Positions 10,979-20,851 are shown, counted from the stretch's first letter. The stretch is DNA of 64,000 nt from Candidatus Poseidoniaceae archaeon (GCA_938084675.1 CALKGM010000003.1:64171-128170); one strand, 5' to 3'. Notes: generated by a model not told the origin, from the letters alone. Made by a program: numbers and translations.

Positions 10979-13588
10979 ATGGAGGGCCCAATTGCTGATG
11001 TGAGCGCCCTTGGAATGCCGAAAAAATTTTCCGATTTTCTCGTGAATGAATGGGGGATAACCAACCTTCATCCCCCCCAAGCAGAGGCAGCCCCGAGCAT
11101 CTTGTCCGGAAAGAATACTCTTGTTGCAATTCCAACCGCTTCGGGAAAGTCGTTACTTGCTTACATGGCTATGGTGCAGCGCTTAAGTGAAGGTCACAAA
11201 CAATCCAAAGCGATTTACATTGTCCCGCTAAAGGCCTTGGCTATGGAAAAGTTCGATGACCTTTCTCAAATTGCTAAGGCTATGGATTTGAAAATAGGAC
11301 TCGGCATTGGAGATGCTACTGCGGAAGCCAAAAATATCGATGATTGCAATATTTTGGTCTGCACCTCTGAAAAATTAGATTCGCTGCTTAGGCACAAAGC
11401 CGAACTCGTGACGAACCTTACATGCGTTGTAGCCGATGAGTTTCATCTCATGAACGACTCAACCCGTGGGCCTACTTTAGAGATCAACTTGACCCGACTT
11501 CGCCATATCCGTCCAGACGCACAACTCATAGCACTTTCAGCAACCGTCGGGAATTGTCAAGCTCTTGCAGATTGGTTGGATGCTGATTTGGTACAGTCCG
11601 ATTGGCGCCCGGTCGCGCTAGAATACGCTACGTTCCATGATTTTCACGTGGAACCCAGAAAAATTCAATCCTCAAACACAAACCATGACCCTTCTCAGTT
11701 GAGTGCTCCACGCACACTTGAGGGACTGAAAAGTCACCCTGTTTGGAGTGTCGTCAGCGATGGCTTGGATACAAAGAGTCAGGTTCTCATGTTCGTCGGG
11801 ACACGAAGAAGTGCCCAATCTGAAGCCAAAAATCTCGCCAAGAGAGTCAAAAAAAGATTGCTCAAAGAAGACCCCGACCGCCTCAAACAACTCCAAGAAG
11901 TGGCCGACCGTTTGGAAGGAAGAAGCCAATCTAGCCTTGCTGAACAGTTGGTTCATTCAATGTCTGGTGGGGTTGGTTTTCATCACGCAGGATTGACATC
12001 AGGCCAACGGAAAGAAGTTGAAAAAGCCTTCAAATCCGGTCTTCTTGTTGCCTTGACCGCTACGCCAACACTCGCTGCAGGAGTCAACCTCCCCGCCCGT
12101 CGGGTACTCGTTCGCGACCTCAAACGCTGGGACGACGGTATGAGTCGCCCGCTTCCAGTCATGGAAGTTCGGCAGATGCTAGGTAGGGCAGGGCGACCAA
12201 AATACGACACCCGTGGAGAGGCTTGGGTGTATTGCAAAGGCACCGATGGCTGGGAAGTAGCAGATTCGGTTTCAGACCGTTATTTCTTCGGGCCTATTGA
12301 AGACATCACCTCAAAACTGGCAAATGAGCCAGCCATGAGGATGCACCTGCTCGCTAGCATTGCCACTGGCGGCTTGCTTCACAAAGGTTCGATTGAACAT
12401 TTCTTTTCATCAACCTTCCTTGGTTCCACCATGGCTCCGTCGCAACTCCGTGAACGCCTCAACACCATGCTTGATTGGCTGGTTGAGGAACGCTTCGTGA
12501 GAAAGGTTGGAATTGACGAACATTTCACTGCCCACTGGCTAAATGAAGATGTTAACTCTGAAGGTGAGGAGGCTTGGGATGATTCACTTCCAGCGTGGGC
12601 GACACCAGCCCAGGAGACCGTTGGGGTAGGATGGAGCCCAGGTCCTGTCTCATCGAAGAAATCTAACCCTCATCGGTCTGCTCACCTCAATCCCTCTCTT
12701 GGCTTCACTCCAGCCACATCTTTGGGCACTACCGGAGGTTGGGTTCAACCTTCTGCTGAAGAACCTCACAACATGAAGTATCAAGCAACACAAATGGGTG
12801 AAAGGGTGACACAACTCTACCTCGACCCCCTTTCTGCCTCTATTTTGAGAACTGGATTACGACGTGCAGTGCGGCGCTTGGTGCGTGCCGACCGGCCGGT
12901 TACCGATTTCGGATTGCTGCATTTGGCGGTAGCCACTCCCGATTTCAATTCACTTTGGGCAAAGACTGCTGACATGGAAGCCAACTCTCCAGTGTGGTTG
13001 AAGGCGAATTCGACGGAGGATGAACTGTTGGTGGATCCAGGTTATGCAGAGGCAATGCTGAGCAATGTCAAGAGCGCATGGATGGTTGAAGAGTGGACAG
13101 AGGAAGCAACCATTCGTGATCTTGAAAGCCGACTTGATGTCTCGCCAGGAGACGTTCATCATAGGGTTGACCTCATGGGGTGGCTTCTTGCAGGTGCTCA
13201 GCATGTTTTGATGGCCGATGATGTATTTTCAGACGAGCACATGCACATCATTTCTGAAATCGTTCAACAAATCAGCATTCTTCAACAAAGGGTCCGTCAT
13301 GGATGTAAAACTGACCTACTGCAACTTGTCAACATACGTCATGTTGGTCGTCAACGAGCACGTGAAATGGCTTCTTTGGGATTGCGTCAACCGAATGATG
13401 TCGCAACGATGTCAATAAAAACCAAGAATTCTCTACTCGGCTTGCGGGGTTGGGGTCCAATGCTTCTAGAAAAAATTGTCAATGAAGTTGAGCGGGTTTT
13501 GCGAAAAGCCTCATCCGATTCCAATCAACAACCAACCGTGAGAGATGATGATGTGCCACTTGAAGGTGAACGCTTTGAGGATGGTTGA
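10979..13588 (+). CDS. hel308: Hel308-type Ski2-like DNA helicase
   Basis: This superfamily 2 helicase (869 aa) acts at stalled replication forks in archaea and unwinds 3'-tailed or lagging-strand DNA. It shows a Q-motif (HPPQAEA), Walker A TASGKSLL near residue 53, the DEFH box at 153-156, motif III LSATVGN, GFHHAGLTSGQR, motif V ATPTLAAGVNLPARR and motif VI QMLGRAGRP. A C-terminal helix-hairpin-helix segment is present (NIRHVGRQRAREMASLG, GLRGWGPMLLEKIV). It is longer than the usual 700-750 aa because of a low-complexity, proline- and serine-rich insert at about residues 525-600, between the winged-helix and ratchet domains. The Cgi121-like gene follows at once. Confidence 0.93.
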   Translation: MEGPIADVSALGMPKKFSDFLVNEWGITNLHPPQAEAAPSILSGKNTLVAIPTASGKSLLAYMAMVQRLSEGHKQSKAIYIVPLKALAMEKFDDLSQIAKAMDLKIGLGIGDATAEAKNIDDCNILVCTSEKLDSLLRHKAELVTNLTCVVADEFHLMNDSTRGPTLEINLTRLRHIRPDAQLIALSATVGNCQALADWLDADLVQSDWRPVALEYATFHDFHVEPRKIQSSNTNHDPSQLSAPRTLEGLKSHPVWSVVSDGLDTKSQVLMFVGTRRSAQSEAKNLAKRVKKRLLKEDPDRLKQLQEVADRLEGRSQSSLAEQLVHSMSGGVGFHHAGLTSGQRKEVEKAFKSGLLVALTATPTLAAGVNLPARRVLVRDLKRWDDGMSRPLPVMEVRQMLGRAGRPKYDTRGEAWVYCKGTDGWEVADSVSDRYFFGPIEDITSKLANEPAMRMHLLASIATGGLLHKGSIEHFFSSTFLGSTMAPSQLRERLNTMLDWLVEERFVRKVGIDEHFTAHWLNEDVNSEGEEAWDDSLPAWATPAQETVGVGWSPGPVSSKKSNPHRSAHLNPSLGFTPATSLGTTGGWVQPSAEEPHNMKYQATQMGERVTQLYLDPLSASILRTGLRRAVRRLVRADRPVTDFGLLHLAVATPDFNSLWAKTADMEANSPVWLKANSTEDELLVDPGYAEAMLSNVKSAWMVEEWTEEATIRDLESRLDVSPGDVHHRVDLMGWLLAGAQHVLMADDVFSDEHMHIISEIVQQISILQQRVRHGCKTDLLQLVNIRHVGRQRAREMASLGLRQPNDVATMSIKTKNSLLGLRGWGPMLLEKIVNEVERVLRKASSDSNQQPTVRDDDVPLEGERFEDG

Positions 13589-13614
13589 AATCCAAGAAGC
13601 CCCTGCGCTGTAGC

Positions 13615-14184
13615 ATGGAACTTCCTCCGTTCCCTTGTGTGCCCGTGCATCTCGATGAGGCGACGCATTCATCTGGCGTTATTGAGGTGTTTCTCAAAGA
13701 GCGCCCCTCTCCCCGATGGGTCTTACTCGGAGCCCATGCAGTTCAGACCAATGCTCAATTGTGGACCGCTTGGATCAAAACCACTCGAAATGAGTTGAGA
13801 GGTACTGCTGTGGCGCGAAGTATTGATGCTGAATTTATGCGCTATCTTGCAGGCACACATCATGTATCCGAAGCATTTGCTCGTGCGGGCTATCAAGAGG
13901 GTTCGGAGGATGCTTGGATCCTCTATCTTCCACAAGCAGAATCGTCTCGTAATTCGTTAGGTCACCTTCATCCGTTCCTGCCTGAACGCGTTGCAATTCC
14001 TGAAGAACTCAGCGACCTGATGAATCAATTGAAATGGAATGCACGCGAGCCCCTTATGGACCTTTCTATAGAGGGCTCAAAGATGTTGGGCGCAGACGTA
14101 GATTCTGTGGGACTTGAAGGGCTGGAAGAGCGGCTTATTGCCCATATTTCAATGGCGGATGACCAAAGTGCTTCTCACCGATAA
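13615..14184 (+). CDS. KEOPS complex subunit Cgi121-like protein
   Basis: This 189-aa protein resembles Cgi121, the KEOPS subunit that binds tRNA 3' ends during N6-threonylcarbamoyladenosine synthesis. The match rests on the core SIDAEFMRYLAGTHHVSEAF, which corresponds to the family pattern E-L-x-x-Y-x-[AS]-G-x-R-Q-I-x-x-A, followed by a YLP strand. The C-terminal 40 residues are extra. Two starts are possible. TTG 13585 overlaps the helicase stop behind GAGGATG; ATG 13615 gives a more natural N-terminus and is used here. It lies directly downstream of hel308 and is probably co-transcribed. The fold call is moderately sure, since the sequence is divergent. Confidence 0.62.
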   Translation: MELPPFPCVPVHLDEATHSSGVIEVFLKERPSPRWVLLGAHAVQTNAQLWTAWIKTTRNELRGTAVARSIDAEFMRYLAGTHHVSEAFARAGYQEGSEDAWILYLPQAESSRNSLGHLHPFLPERVAIPEELSDLMNQLKWNAREPLMDLSIEGSKMLGADVDSVGLEGLEERLIAHISMADDQSASHR

Positions 14185-14222
14185 GGGGAGGGTTCAAAGG
14201 CTACTTGTTTTCATGGGGCAGC

Positions 14223-15665
14223 ATGGTAATGGCTGCAAACCAAGGCGAAGCCCATGTTCCTTCCACGGGACGCTATCTTGACCAAGAAAAAGTACGCAAT
14301 GCGCTCGATTCAGCCACAACACATGGTGCATCTTACGCTGAAGTCCGCTTGGTTTCCTTTACACAATCGTCCGTAGCAATGCGAGACGGCGTTCTTGAAC
14401 GTGCAATTCCAGGTCAAGAGTTGGGGCTCACGCTCCGAATTCTAGCCGACGGAGCGTGGGGGGTCCATTCAACTACCGATATTGCTTCGCTCCCCGAACA
14501 AATTGAGTCTACAACTCGCCTCGCAAAGGCAGTTGCATCCCGCAGGGCTGAAGGAGAAAAGCCGATTGGTCTTGCAGACATACCCGTATTCGTAGACGAG
14601 CACCATTGGAAATCAGAACTTGATGTACGCCATACTGAGTTGGATACAAAGATGGATTTGATGAATGATTTTTACAAGGGTGCAAGTCAACACAAGCATG
14701 TAGTATCGGTCACCACTGGTTGGAGCGATGAACACATACACACTGAACTCATGACCTCAGAAGGTATGGATCGAGCATGGTCCTTTCAACGCTCCCTTGT
14801 CCACGGCATGGTTACCGCTAGAGATGACTCCGAAGTGGTCTCTTACCGAACTCGCACTGGAGGTCAGGGCGGTCTTGAACTCATCCAAGGCGTTGATTTG
14901 ACCGCACTGGGTGAACAGGCACAAAATGCTGCACTTCGTCTGCTTAAGGCCGAACGGGCACCTTCTGGGAAAATGCCCCTTATTGCGGATAATGATTTGA
15001 CTGGCGTTTACATCCACGAGGCTCTTGGTCATCCGTGTGAGGCTGATTTGGTTGCTGCTGGTGATTCTTGTCTTGCAGGGAAATTGGGTGAGAAAATTGG
15101 AAACGATATCGTGACCGTAGTCGATGACCCGACGCTCATGGGCGGATATGGAGCCTATCCAATCGATGATGAAGGAGTCAACACCCGGGAGAAAGTCCTC
15201 ATCAAAGACGGCGTACTCACAGAATATCTCAATCATCGTGAAACTGCTCATCACTTTGGGTTGGAGCCAAACGGCGGGGCTCGGGCTCAAGACGGCTTGC
15301 ATCACCCGCTTGTCCGAATGTCCAACACCATGATTCAAGGTGGTTCACACGCAGATTTAGACGAACTAATGGAGGATGTTGAGTACGGCATCTATGCTTG
15401 TGGCACTCGTGGTGGACAGGTCGACACGGGACGTGGTTCGTTCCAGTTTGCTGCCCAAGAAGCTTGGCTTATTGAAAACGGCGAATTGACCCGTCCTCTC
15501 AAGGATGTAAGCGTTAGCGGAATGACGCTTGAAATTCTCAAGAATGTCGACGGACTTACTCGTGATGCATCCTTGGCGACCCCTGGGTTCTGCGGCAAAG
15601 GTCAGACTGTTCCAGTCGGAGATGGCGGTCCAGTCATGCGAATTCGCGAGGCTTTGGTGGGATGA
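14223..15665 (+). CDS. tldD: TldD-family metalloprotease subunit
   Basis: This 480-aa protein is the catalytic subunit of the TldD/TldE heterodimer, a zinc protease that cleaves unfolded peptides through a narrow channel. Near residue 265 it carries IHEALGHPCEAD, the HExxxH motif typical of TldD. The C-terminus has the CGTRGGQVDTGRG and FCGKGQTVPVGDGGP segments of the family. TldE follows with a 4-nt ATGA overlap, so the pair is translationally coupled. Start sites are ambiguous (TTG 14205, ATG 14223, ATG 14229). ATG 14223 is used, with GGGG 5 nt upstream. Confidence 0.92.
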   Translation: MVMAANQGEAHVPSTGRYLDQEKVRNALDSATTHGASYAEVRLVSFTQSSVAMRDGVLERAIPGQELGLTLRILADGAWGVHSTTDIASLPEQIESTTRLAKAVASRRAEGEKPIGLADIPVFVDEHHWKSELDVRHTELDTKMDLMNDFYKGASQHKHVVSVTTGWSDEHIHTELMTSEGMDRAWSFQRSLVHGMVTARDDSEVVSYRTRTGGQGGLELIQGVDLTALGEQAQNAALRLLKAERAPSGKMPLIADNDLTGVYIHEALGHPCEADLVAAGDSCLAGKLGEKIGNDIVTVVDDPTLMGGYGAYPIDDEGVNTREKVLIKDGVLTEYLNHRETAHHFGLEPNGGARAQDGLHHPLVRMSNTMIQGGSHADLDELMEDVEYGIYACGTRGGQVDTGRGSFQFAAQEAWLIENGELTRPLKDVSVSGMTLEILKNVDGLTRDASLATPGFCGKGQTVPVGDGGPVMRIREALVG

Positions 15666-17071
15666 TCATGCTACCAGATGGTGCACAAGACAGGTTACTT
15701 GCTAACGCCCAACAAATCGTTGATGCTTGCTCTTCAATCGGCGTACAACAATGGGACATCGTAGGGTTCCAATCCTACGGTCACGAACTTGACATTGAAG
15801 CCGGTAAAATCACCATGGCTGGTGGCGGTGGTGAAGGGGGATTTGGGATTCGGGTGGTTGAAGATGGCCGTTTTGGATTCGCTCATTTAGTCGACGTATC
15901 CGGGGCTGAGCGAGCAGTTCAACAAGCATTGGGCATTGCTCGCAAATCACCTTCGATTGCTCATTTTGTCCTTCCAAGCGAACAGGCCGCCACGAAGGTT
16001 GGTGGGATGTGCGATACAAATATCCTCAATCTTGGCCCTGAAGATCTGCTTGAGCAGGCTGATGCATTACTAAATGCTGTCAAAAGTGCTGATGAACGTG
16101 CTATCGTGACTGGAGGTGGCGTGGGGGTATCTGCTACGGCATCTTGTCTTCTCAACAGCGAAGGAATCCTAGAGAGTGGATTGACGACATCTCACGGGCT
16201 TGGGGTTCAAGTCACCATTGACAATGATGGAAAGATGACCAGCTCTTACCAAGGAGATTCATCAAGGACAAAGATGGTTGATGTTCCTGATTGTATTGAA
16301 CTCGCTGTAGATTGGGCCGTGCGAACTCAGAATCCGATTGAAGTTGATTCTGGGGCTTTAGATGCTCCAGTTTTGATGACGAGTGAGGGATTCTCACCTC
16401 TGTTCTCTATGGTTGTTCCTCCTGCAATGATGGGTGAAAAGTTGGTCCGAAAAGAATCTTTTTGGACGGGGAAAATGAATCAAAATGTGATGGCTGAGGA
16501 CCTCTCAATAGTCGACAACGGTCTTCTTGAAGGAGGTTTTTCCTCGGGTTCACGTGACGGTGAAGGAGTTCCAAAGCGGAAGCAAAGTTTGGTTGAATCC
16601 GGGCGATTAGTAAACATGCTTTGGTCGACTCGAGATGCAGCCCAGCAAGTTGCAGAAGGACGTATTGATGCCGCGCAATCTACCGGTTCAGCCGTAAGTA
16701 GAGGTCACCAATCACCTCCGTCAACGGGTGCCTCAGAACTCATGATGACCTCCACAAAAGCGAGTCAAACATTTGATCAAATGCTTGAACAAATGGGTGA
16801 TGGTTATGTTGTAAACAGCGTCATGGGTGCTCATACTGCTAATCCTACAAGCGGCGACTTTTCAGTTACCACAAGCAGCATTCTACGTGTTGTTGGAGGC
16901 GAAATTATTGGTCCACTCAAACAAGCCGGTCTCTCGGGGAATCTTGCAAACGCTCTCTCGGGGAATGTGATCCTTGGAGATGACGTCCGCAGACAAGGCT
17001 CGTATTCATCAGGCAGCATGCATTTGCCCGATGTGTTGTTGATGGAAGGGCTACGCGTTAACCCTGCATAA
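15662..17071 (+). CDS. pmbA: TldE/PmbA-family protease subunit
   Basis: This 469-aa partner of TldD lacks the HExxxH zinc site, as expected for TldE/PmbA. Family signatures include AGGGGEGGFGIRVVEDGRFGF near the N-terminus, the central SEGFSPLFSMVVPP, and the C-terminal GYVVNSVMGAHTANPTSGDF. ATG 15662 overlaps the tldD stop (ATGA). In bacteria the pair matures microcin B17 and helps degrade the antitoxin CcdA; the archaeal substrate is unknown. Confidence 0.92.
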   Translation: MIMLPDGAQDRLLANAQQIVDACSSIGVQQWDIVGFQSYGHELDIEAGKITMAGGGGEGGFGIRVVEDGRFGFAHLVDVSGAERAVQQALGIARKSPSIAHFVLPSEQAATKVGGMCDTNILNLGPEDLLEQADALLNAVKSADERAIVTGGGVGVSATASCLLNSEGILESGLTTSHGLGVQVTIDNDGKMTSSYQGDSSRTKMVDVPDCIELAVDWAVRTQNPIEVDSGALDAPVLMTSEGFSPLFSMVVPPAMMGEKLVRKESFWTGKMNQNVMAEDLSIVDNGLLEGGFSSGSRDGEGVPKRKQSLVESGRLVNMLWSTRDAAQQVAEGRIDAAQSTGSAVSRGHQSPPSTGASELMMTSTKASQTFDQMLEQMGDGYVVNSVMGAHTANPTSGDFSVTTSSILRVVGGEIIGPLKQAGLSGNLANALSGNVILGDDVRRQGSYSSGSMHLPDVLLMEGLRVNPA

Positions 17072-17236
17072 GTCAAGATTAGACAAAATCAAAAGCCATT
17101 CTTTATGGCCTGTCGTCGTTGGTGTAGCAGTCCATGGAGGTAAAGGGAGTGTTATATCTGAACCAAACCGCACGAAAGCCCGCAGCCTGTTCTCCGCACA
17201 GGTGTCGAACAACAATGTCTTACGGAGGGTTGCTTG

Positions 17237-18922
17237 ATGTCTGAAGAAAAGTATGCGGACTATGTTCAGGCGGTCATCAAAGAATGCCCTGATGCGAATC
17301 CAGCAGAGGTAGCCTCTGCTTTCGCAAAATACGAGGATGAATTTTACATTCCACCCCAAGATGCAATGCGCTCAGTACTTCGCCGTTTCAAGAGCGGAAC
17401 AGGTCCTGCGACCACGAGCACGACGACTCGCCAAGAACGGGAAACCAAAAAAGTCGCTACACTCACAGAATTGAGTGGCGATGACCGTGATATCGAGATC
17501 GAGGTCGCCATAGTGACACACAACATCAGGGATCAACTTATCCGTGGAGAGGAGAAGCAAATTGCATTTGGATTCCTTGAGGATAATCCTTGGGAAGAAG
17601 GAGGAACAAAAACTCGCTGGGATTACAAAGATTGGGGGCCCCACGCCAACCTTGCTGCAGGGAGTATTGTTCGCATTGAAGGTGCGAGCGTTAACGAATA
17701 CAACGGCAAAATGTCTCTTAATATCAATCAGTCTACCGGTATCGTCGTCCTCAAAGAGGGGGTTGCAACAACCGTTTCAACCAACGACCCTATTGAGATT
17801 AGCAGTGTCCCTTCAGACGGCTATATTTGCGTTGTTGGAAGAGTTCTCACCTCCCGTCCAGACCAAATTCACCGAAAGGACGGGTCAGGTTCAATTGAGG
17901 TCGTACGTGGCCGAATTGCCGACGAAACGGGAACGATTGGTTTTCTCTCGTGGGAGCCTTTTGAGCACGAAGTCGGGTCATTGCTCAAGATTGATGGCGC
18001 CCAAGTTCGTAGTTTCCGAGATACACCGGAATTAAATTTCGGACGAACAACTCGTATTGAGGTCTATCACGATGCGAACTTCTCGGATTTAGATACGCTA
18101 TCAAGCAGCACCTCTCTTTCCATCTCTCAGTTCCGTGATGGTTCAAGGGATGTAGATGCAATCGTCCAAATCACCGAATGGAATAAACGAAGTTTCACTC
18201 GTGATGGCGAAGAGAAGTTCCTATGGTCTGGGCAAATTGCAGACCCGTCTGGGCGTTGTCGAATGAGCGCCTGGCAGGAATTGCCTATTACAGAAGGAGA
18301 TTTACCAGTGACAGTTCGCCTGAAAGGTGTCCGAATTAGAGCCTGGCAGGGAATTCCAGATGTGACCGTGGACAACGCAGACCAGGTGGAAATCCTGGCA
18401 ACTCCTCCGTGGGATGAAGGCATTGACCTTAGCAATCACTCGGTTGAAGTATCACTCACAGAGATGGTCAGTGGCCCGAGTAGAGTAGGCATTGAAACCA
18501 CAGGACTTGTTGTAAGCGTTCGAGACGACTCAGGATTGATTCGTCGTTGCACGGAATGTCGCCGTGTGCTCAGAGATGGTGCATGTGCAGACCATGGGCC
18601 TAACGAAGGCAACGAAGATGTACGTCTTCGGCTTGTTGTGGATCATGATGGTTCTACCGCAGCAGTCCTTGTTAACAAAGAAGCCACTCTTTCTGCGCTA
18701 GGGATGACCTATGAAGCACTTCAAGGGTCTGTCAACGACCACGGAGATGCAGGCTTTGTTCAACAAGTTCGAGAACTTCTCCTTGGAAGGACAGTGGTCG
18801 TATCTGGACGAAGTATTGTCGATGAACAAGGGGCAATGTTGCTTTGCGATCGCTTGGAAGCACCTGCTACAGATTCACAGCTTAGAGCAACTGAGTTGCG
18901 AGCTTTGTGGGGGTGGGCCTGA
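17237..18922 (+). CDS. Replication protein A, multi-OB-fold single-stranded DNA-binding protein
   Basis: This 561-aa RPA large-subunit homologue coats single-stranded DNA in replication and repair. It shows a helical N-terminal segment (EVASAFAKYEDEF), then at least three OB folds in tandem (for example GYICVVGRVLTSRPDQIHRKDGSGS and DVDAIVQITEWNKRSFTRDG). A C-terminal zinc finger follows near residue 438 (CTECRRVLRDGACADHG). This layout matches euryarchaeal RPA of the Haloferax type. ATG 17237 is preferred over TTG 17234, because GGAGG lies 7 nt upstream. The RPA-associated protein overlaps its stop (TGATG). Confidence 0.9.
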   Translation: MSEEKYADYVQAVIKECPDANPAEVASAFAKYEDEFYIPPQDAMRSVLRRFKSGTGPATTSTTTRQERETKKVATLTELSGDDRDIEIEVAIVTHNIRDQLIRGEEKQIAFGFLEDNPWEEGGTKTRWDYKDWGPHANLAAGSIVRIEGASVNEYNGKMSLNINQSTGIVVLKEGVATTVSTNDPIEISSVPSDGYICVVGRVLTSRPDQIHRKDGSGSIEVVRGRIADETGTIGFLSWEPFEHEVGSLLKIDGAQVRSFRDTPELNFGRTTRIEVYHDANFSDLDTLSSSTSLSISQFRDGSRDVDAIVQITEWNKRSFTRDGEEKFLWSGQIADPSGRCRMSAWQELPITEGDLPVTVRLKGVRIRAWQGIPDVTVDNADQVEILATPPWDEGIDLSNHSVEVSLTEMVSGPSRVGIETTGLVVSVRDDSGLIRRCTECRRVLRDGACADHGPNEGNEDVRLRLVVDHDGSTAAVLVNKEATLSALGMTYEALQGSVNDHGDAGFVQQVRELLLGRTVVVSGRSIVDEQGAMLLCDRLEAPATDSQLRATELRALWGWA

Positions 18923-19854
18923 TGCAGCGACAACGTATCGTACGTCAGCCAGCATTCCTCATGCTCGCATCAGAATTCGGAACAGCAACGTTGAACGAGA
19001 AGGGTTCAGGAGAATTTGACCCTTCTTTCGTCATCACAAAACTAGGTTCAAAAGCCAACAGAGTTGTCGTCTGCGGACTTTTGGAGCGACTTGAAATCCG
19101 AGAAACCAGCAATGGCGCAACGCTCTACCAAGGTCAACTTAGGGACCCAACGGGCCTGCACTATTTTTCAGTTGGAGATTATAATTCTGAAACCATGCGA
19201 GAAATGTCCAGCCAATGGGCAGGTCGCACCGAAGAAGGAGAACCAATCCTTCTCATGATGACGGCAAAAACGCGATGGTACCAAACAGATGAAGGCGCTG
19301 TCTACACTTCACTACGACCTGAAGAAGCATGTGAAGTCACTCGTGATGTTTATGCGAACTGGCTCTTGGATGCATGTGAGGTTACAATGGCCCGCATGAA
19401 GGCATATACCGCCTCTTTGGAACTTGAGGCCACTATGGATGCCTACGAACGAAGTGACCTTCCAAGTGGGATGAAGGCGGGGCTTTTGGCTGCTAGAAAT
19501 CATTACGATGAAGTTGACCTTGAACCCTTCAACCTCAATTTGATGCAAGCATTAGATATTGCTGAAGGGCGAATGGCTGCGGCTACAACACCACCACCAA
19601 TGGTTCGTCTCCCCGATGGGGATGAGGCTGATGCAGAAACCGGTGACGGTGAACTCCGTGGATTCATTCTTCATGTAGTTCAGCACTTCGATCAAGGTGA
19701 TGGAGTCGATTTCAATACGATTCTCAAGAATGCAGCCGCACGTGGATATGTTCGTGAACAAGCAGAAGCAATGCTCGATGAATTGGCGGATAGTGGCGAT
19801 GTTGACGAGCCTCGTTTCGGATGGTTCAGAGCACTTAAGGTCAAAGAAGAATAA
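18922..19854 (+). CDS. RPA-associated protein (COG3390 type)
   Basis: This 310-aa protein corresponds to the archaeal RPA-associated proteins encoded beside RPA genes. It has an N-terminal OB fold (NRVVVCGLLERLEIRETSNG, LYQGQLRDPTGLHYFSVG) and a helical middle. The C-terminal winged-helix-like domain (GDGVDFNTILKNAAARGY to GWFRALKV) is the usual arrangement for the family. The ATG overlaps the RPA stop codon, so equal expression is likely. It probably forms a complex with the upstream RPA on single-stranded DNA. Confidence 0.85.
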   Translation: MQRQRIVRQPAFLMLASEFGTATLNEKGSGEFDPSFVITKLGSKANRVVVCGLLERLEIRETSNGATLYQGQLRDPTGLHYFSVGDYNSETMREMSSQWAGRTEEGEPILLMMTAKTRWYQTDEGAVYTSLRPEEACEVTRDVYANWLLDACEVTMARMKAYTASLELEATMDAYERSDLPSGMKAGLLAARNHYDEVDLEPFNLNLMQALDIAEGRMAAATTPPPMVRLPDGDEADAETGDGELRGFILHVVQHFDQGDGVDFNTILKNAAARGYVREQAEAMLDELADSGDVDEPRFGWFRALKVKEE

Positions 19855-19905
19855 TCCAACACATTCAAGTCCTTCTTGTGGTGTGGTAAGTTTAGGGGTC
19901 ACCAC

Positions 19906-20259
19906 ATGCCAGGAATTGATTTCTTTATCCGTCCCGCAACAGGTACATCAAGTTCGGATTGGTTGCGAATACCAAATGCTGACATCAAAGTCCGTATGAC
20001 CCGCAGATTGACTCGAACGGTTATTCGCGGTCAAGAGGGTGATGACCTCCACGATGAAGGTTCTGAATCTACTGTTTACACAGTTCGTGGGGAACTTTCC
20101 CTCGATGAATACAAATCTATTATCAGTATGTTCCGAACAGGACAGCCTTACATTCACGATCCGTTTGAGGAGCGTGATGTCAAGGTCATTTTCGCAGCAA
20201 TGGAATACGATAGTTCGAACGAACAATTTATGTTTGAATTGTTGGAAGATGTGATTTGA
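19906..20259 (+). CDS. Small beta-rich protein of unknown function, first gene of the pilus-like operon
   Basis: This 117-aa protein begins MPGIDFFIRPATGTSSS. It is predicted mostly beta, with a GELSLDEYKSIISMFRTGQ helix-turn and an acidic C-terminus, and no signal peptide or membrane helix. The pattern of a beta protein with a Gel-x-x-x-EYK helix reminds me of phage tail or baseplate accessory proteins, but that is only an impression. It lies 10 nt before the first T2SSF gene and so belongs to the pilus-like operon. ATG 19906 follows AGGGGT at a suitable distance. Confidence 0.68.
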   Translation: MPGIDFFIRPATGTSSSDWLRIPNADIKVRMTRRLTRTVIRGQEGDDLHDEGSESTVYTVRGELSLDEYKSIISMFRTGQPYIHDPFEERDVKVIFAAMEYDSSNEQFMFELLEDVI

Positions 20260-20269
20260 GGGATTTCAT

Positions 20270-20851
20270 ATGAGGAAACTGGAGGAGAAACGGGAACTTC
20301 TCTATGTTATTCGTACCTTGGACGTCCTGATGTCCTCCGGTGTTGGCCTTGAGGCTGCACTTCACACCATTGGCAAAGGCGGATACGGCATCATCTCCGA
20401 CGATTTTTCAGCGATGATGAAACGCTTGCTAAAAGGAACTGGTGGCGGTATCGATAAGGAGCTTAAATCCATGATGAAGAAAGCCGAATCTAAAGGTTAC
20501 AAGCGTCTTTTGAACACATTGTACACGAACGTTACTCAAAATACTGATTTGGTTGAAACTCTGAAAAAGCAGGGTGCTCGGATGGAAGAGGAGCGTACCG
20601 GAGAAGTCGAAAAATACATCGAAGAACTCGGTGGTGTGCCAGAAACCCTTCTTTCCATCGGAATGATAGGGCCGATTATTCTCGCCATCGTAGGACTTGT
20701 TCCCCAATTGATGTCTGGGGATTTGGGGGCCTTTATGTCTCTACCACCCGCATCCACCATCAATGTCGTGGTGAACATTGGATTGTTTATGACTCTTGTA
20801 GGAATGTCTCTCATTGGATTAAAAGCCCATACAAAGGACCCAGGATTGTGA
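20270..20851 (+). CDS. T2SSF-domain membrane protein, first half-size TadB/TadC/ArlJ-like platform protein
   Basis: This 193-aa inner-membrane platform protein belongs to the type II secretion/type IV pilus assembly family. The N-terminal cytoplasmic T2SSF helices (LYVIRTLDVLMSSGVGLEAAL, GYKRLLNTLYTNVTQNTDL) are followed by two membrane helices near residues 125-145 (LSIGMIGPIILAIVGLVPQL) and 160-185. It carries one T2SSF domain, where archaellum ArlJ carries two. A second half-size protein follows immediately, so the two probably make up one platform, as TadB and TadC do. Spacing to neighbours is about 10 nt on each side. Confidence 0.8.
   Translation: MRKLEEKRELLYVIRTLDVLMSSGVGLEAALHTIGKGGYGIISDDFSAMMKRLLKGTGGGIDKELKSMMKKAESKGYKRLLNTLYTNVTQNTDLVETLKKQGARMEEERTGEVEKYIEELGGVPETLLSIGMIGPIILAIVGLVPQLMSGDLGAFMSLPPASTINVVVNIGLFMTLVGMSLIGLKAHTKDPGL

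Noticed and set aside
14757-15338. A 193-residue open frame on the minus strand
   Set aside because: It is antisense to the conserved TldD region that includes HEALGH; it is a shadow of tldD codon use.
17072-17236. Possible RNA gene or small ORF in the largest gap
   Set aside because: No tRNA fold, no conserved RNA motif and no ORF above 12 codons with a start was seen; it probably holds the RPA promoter (TTATATC near 17151).
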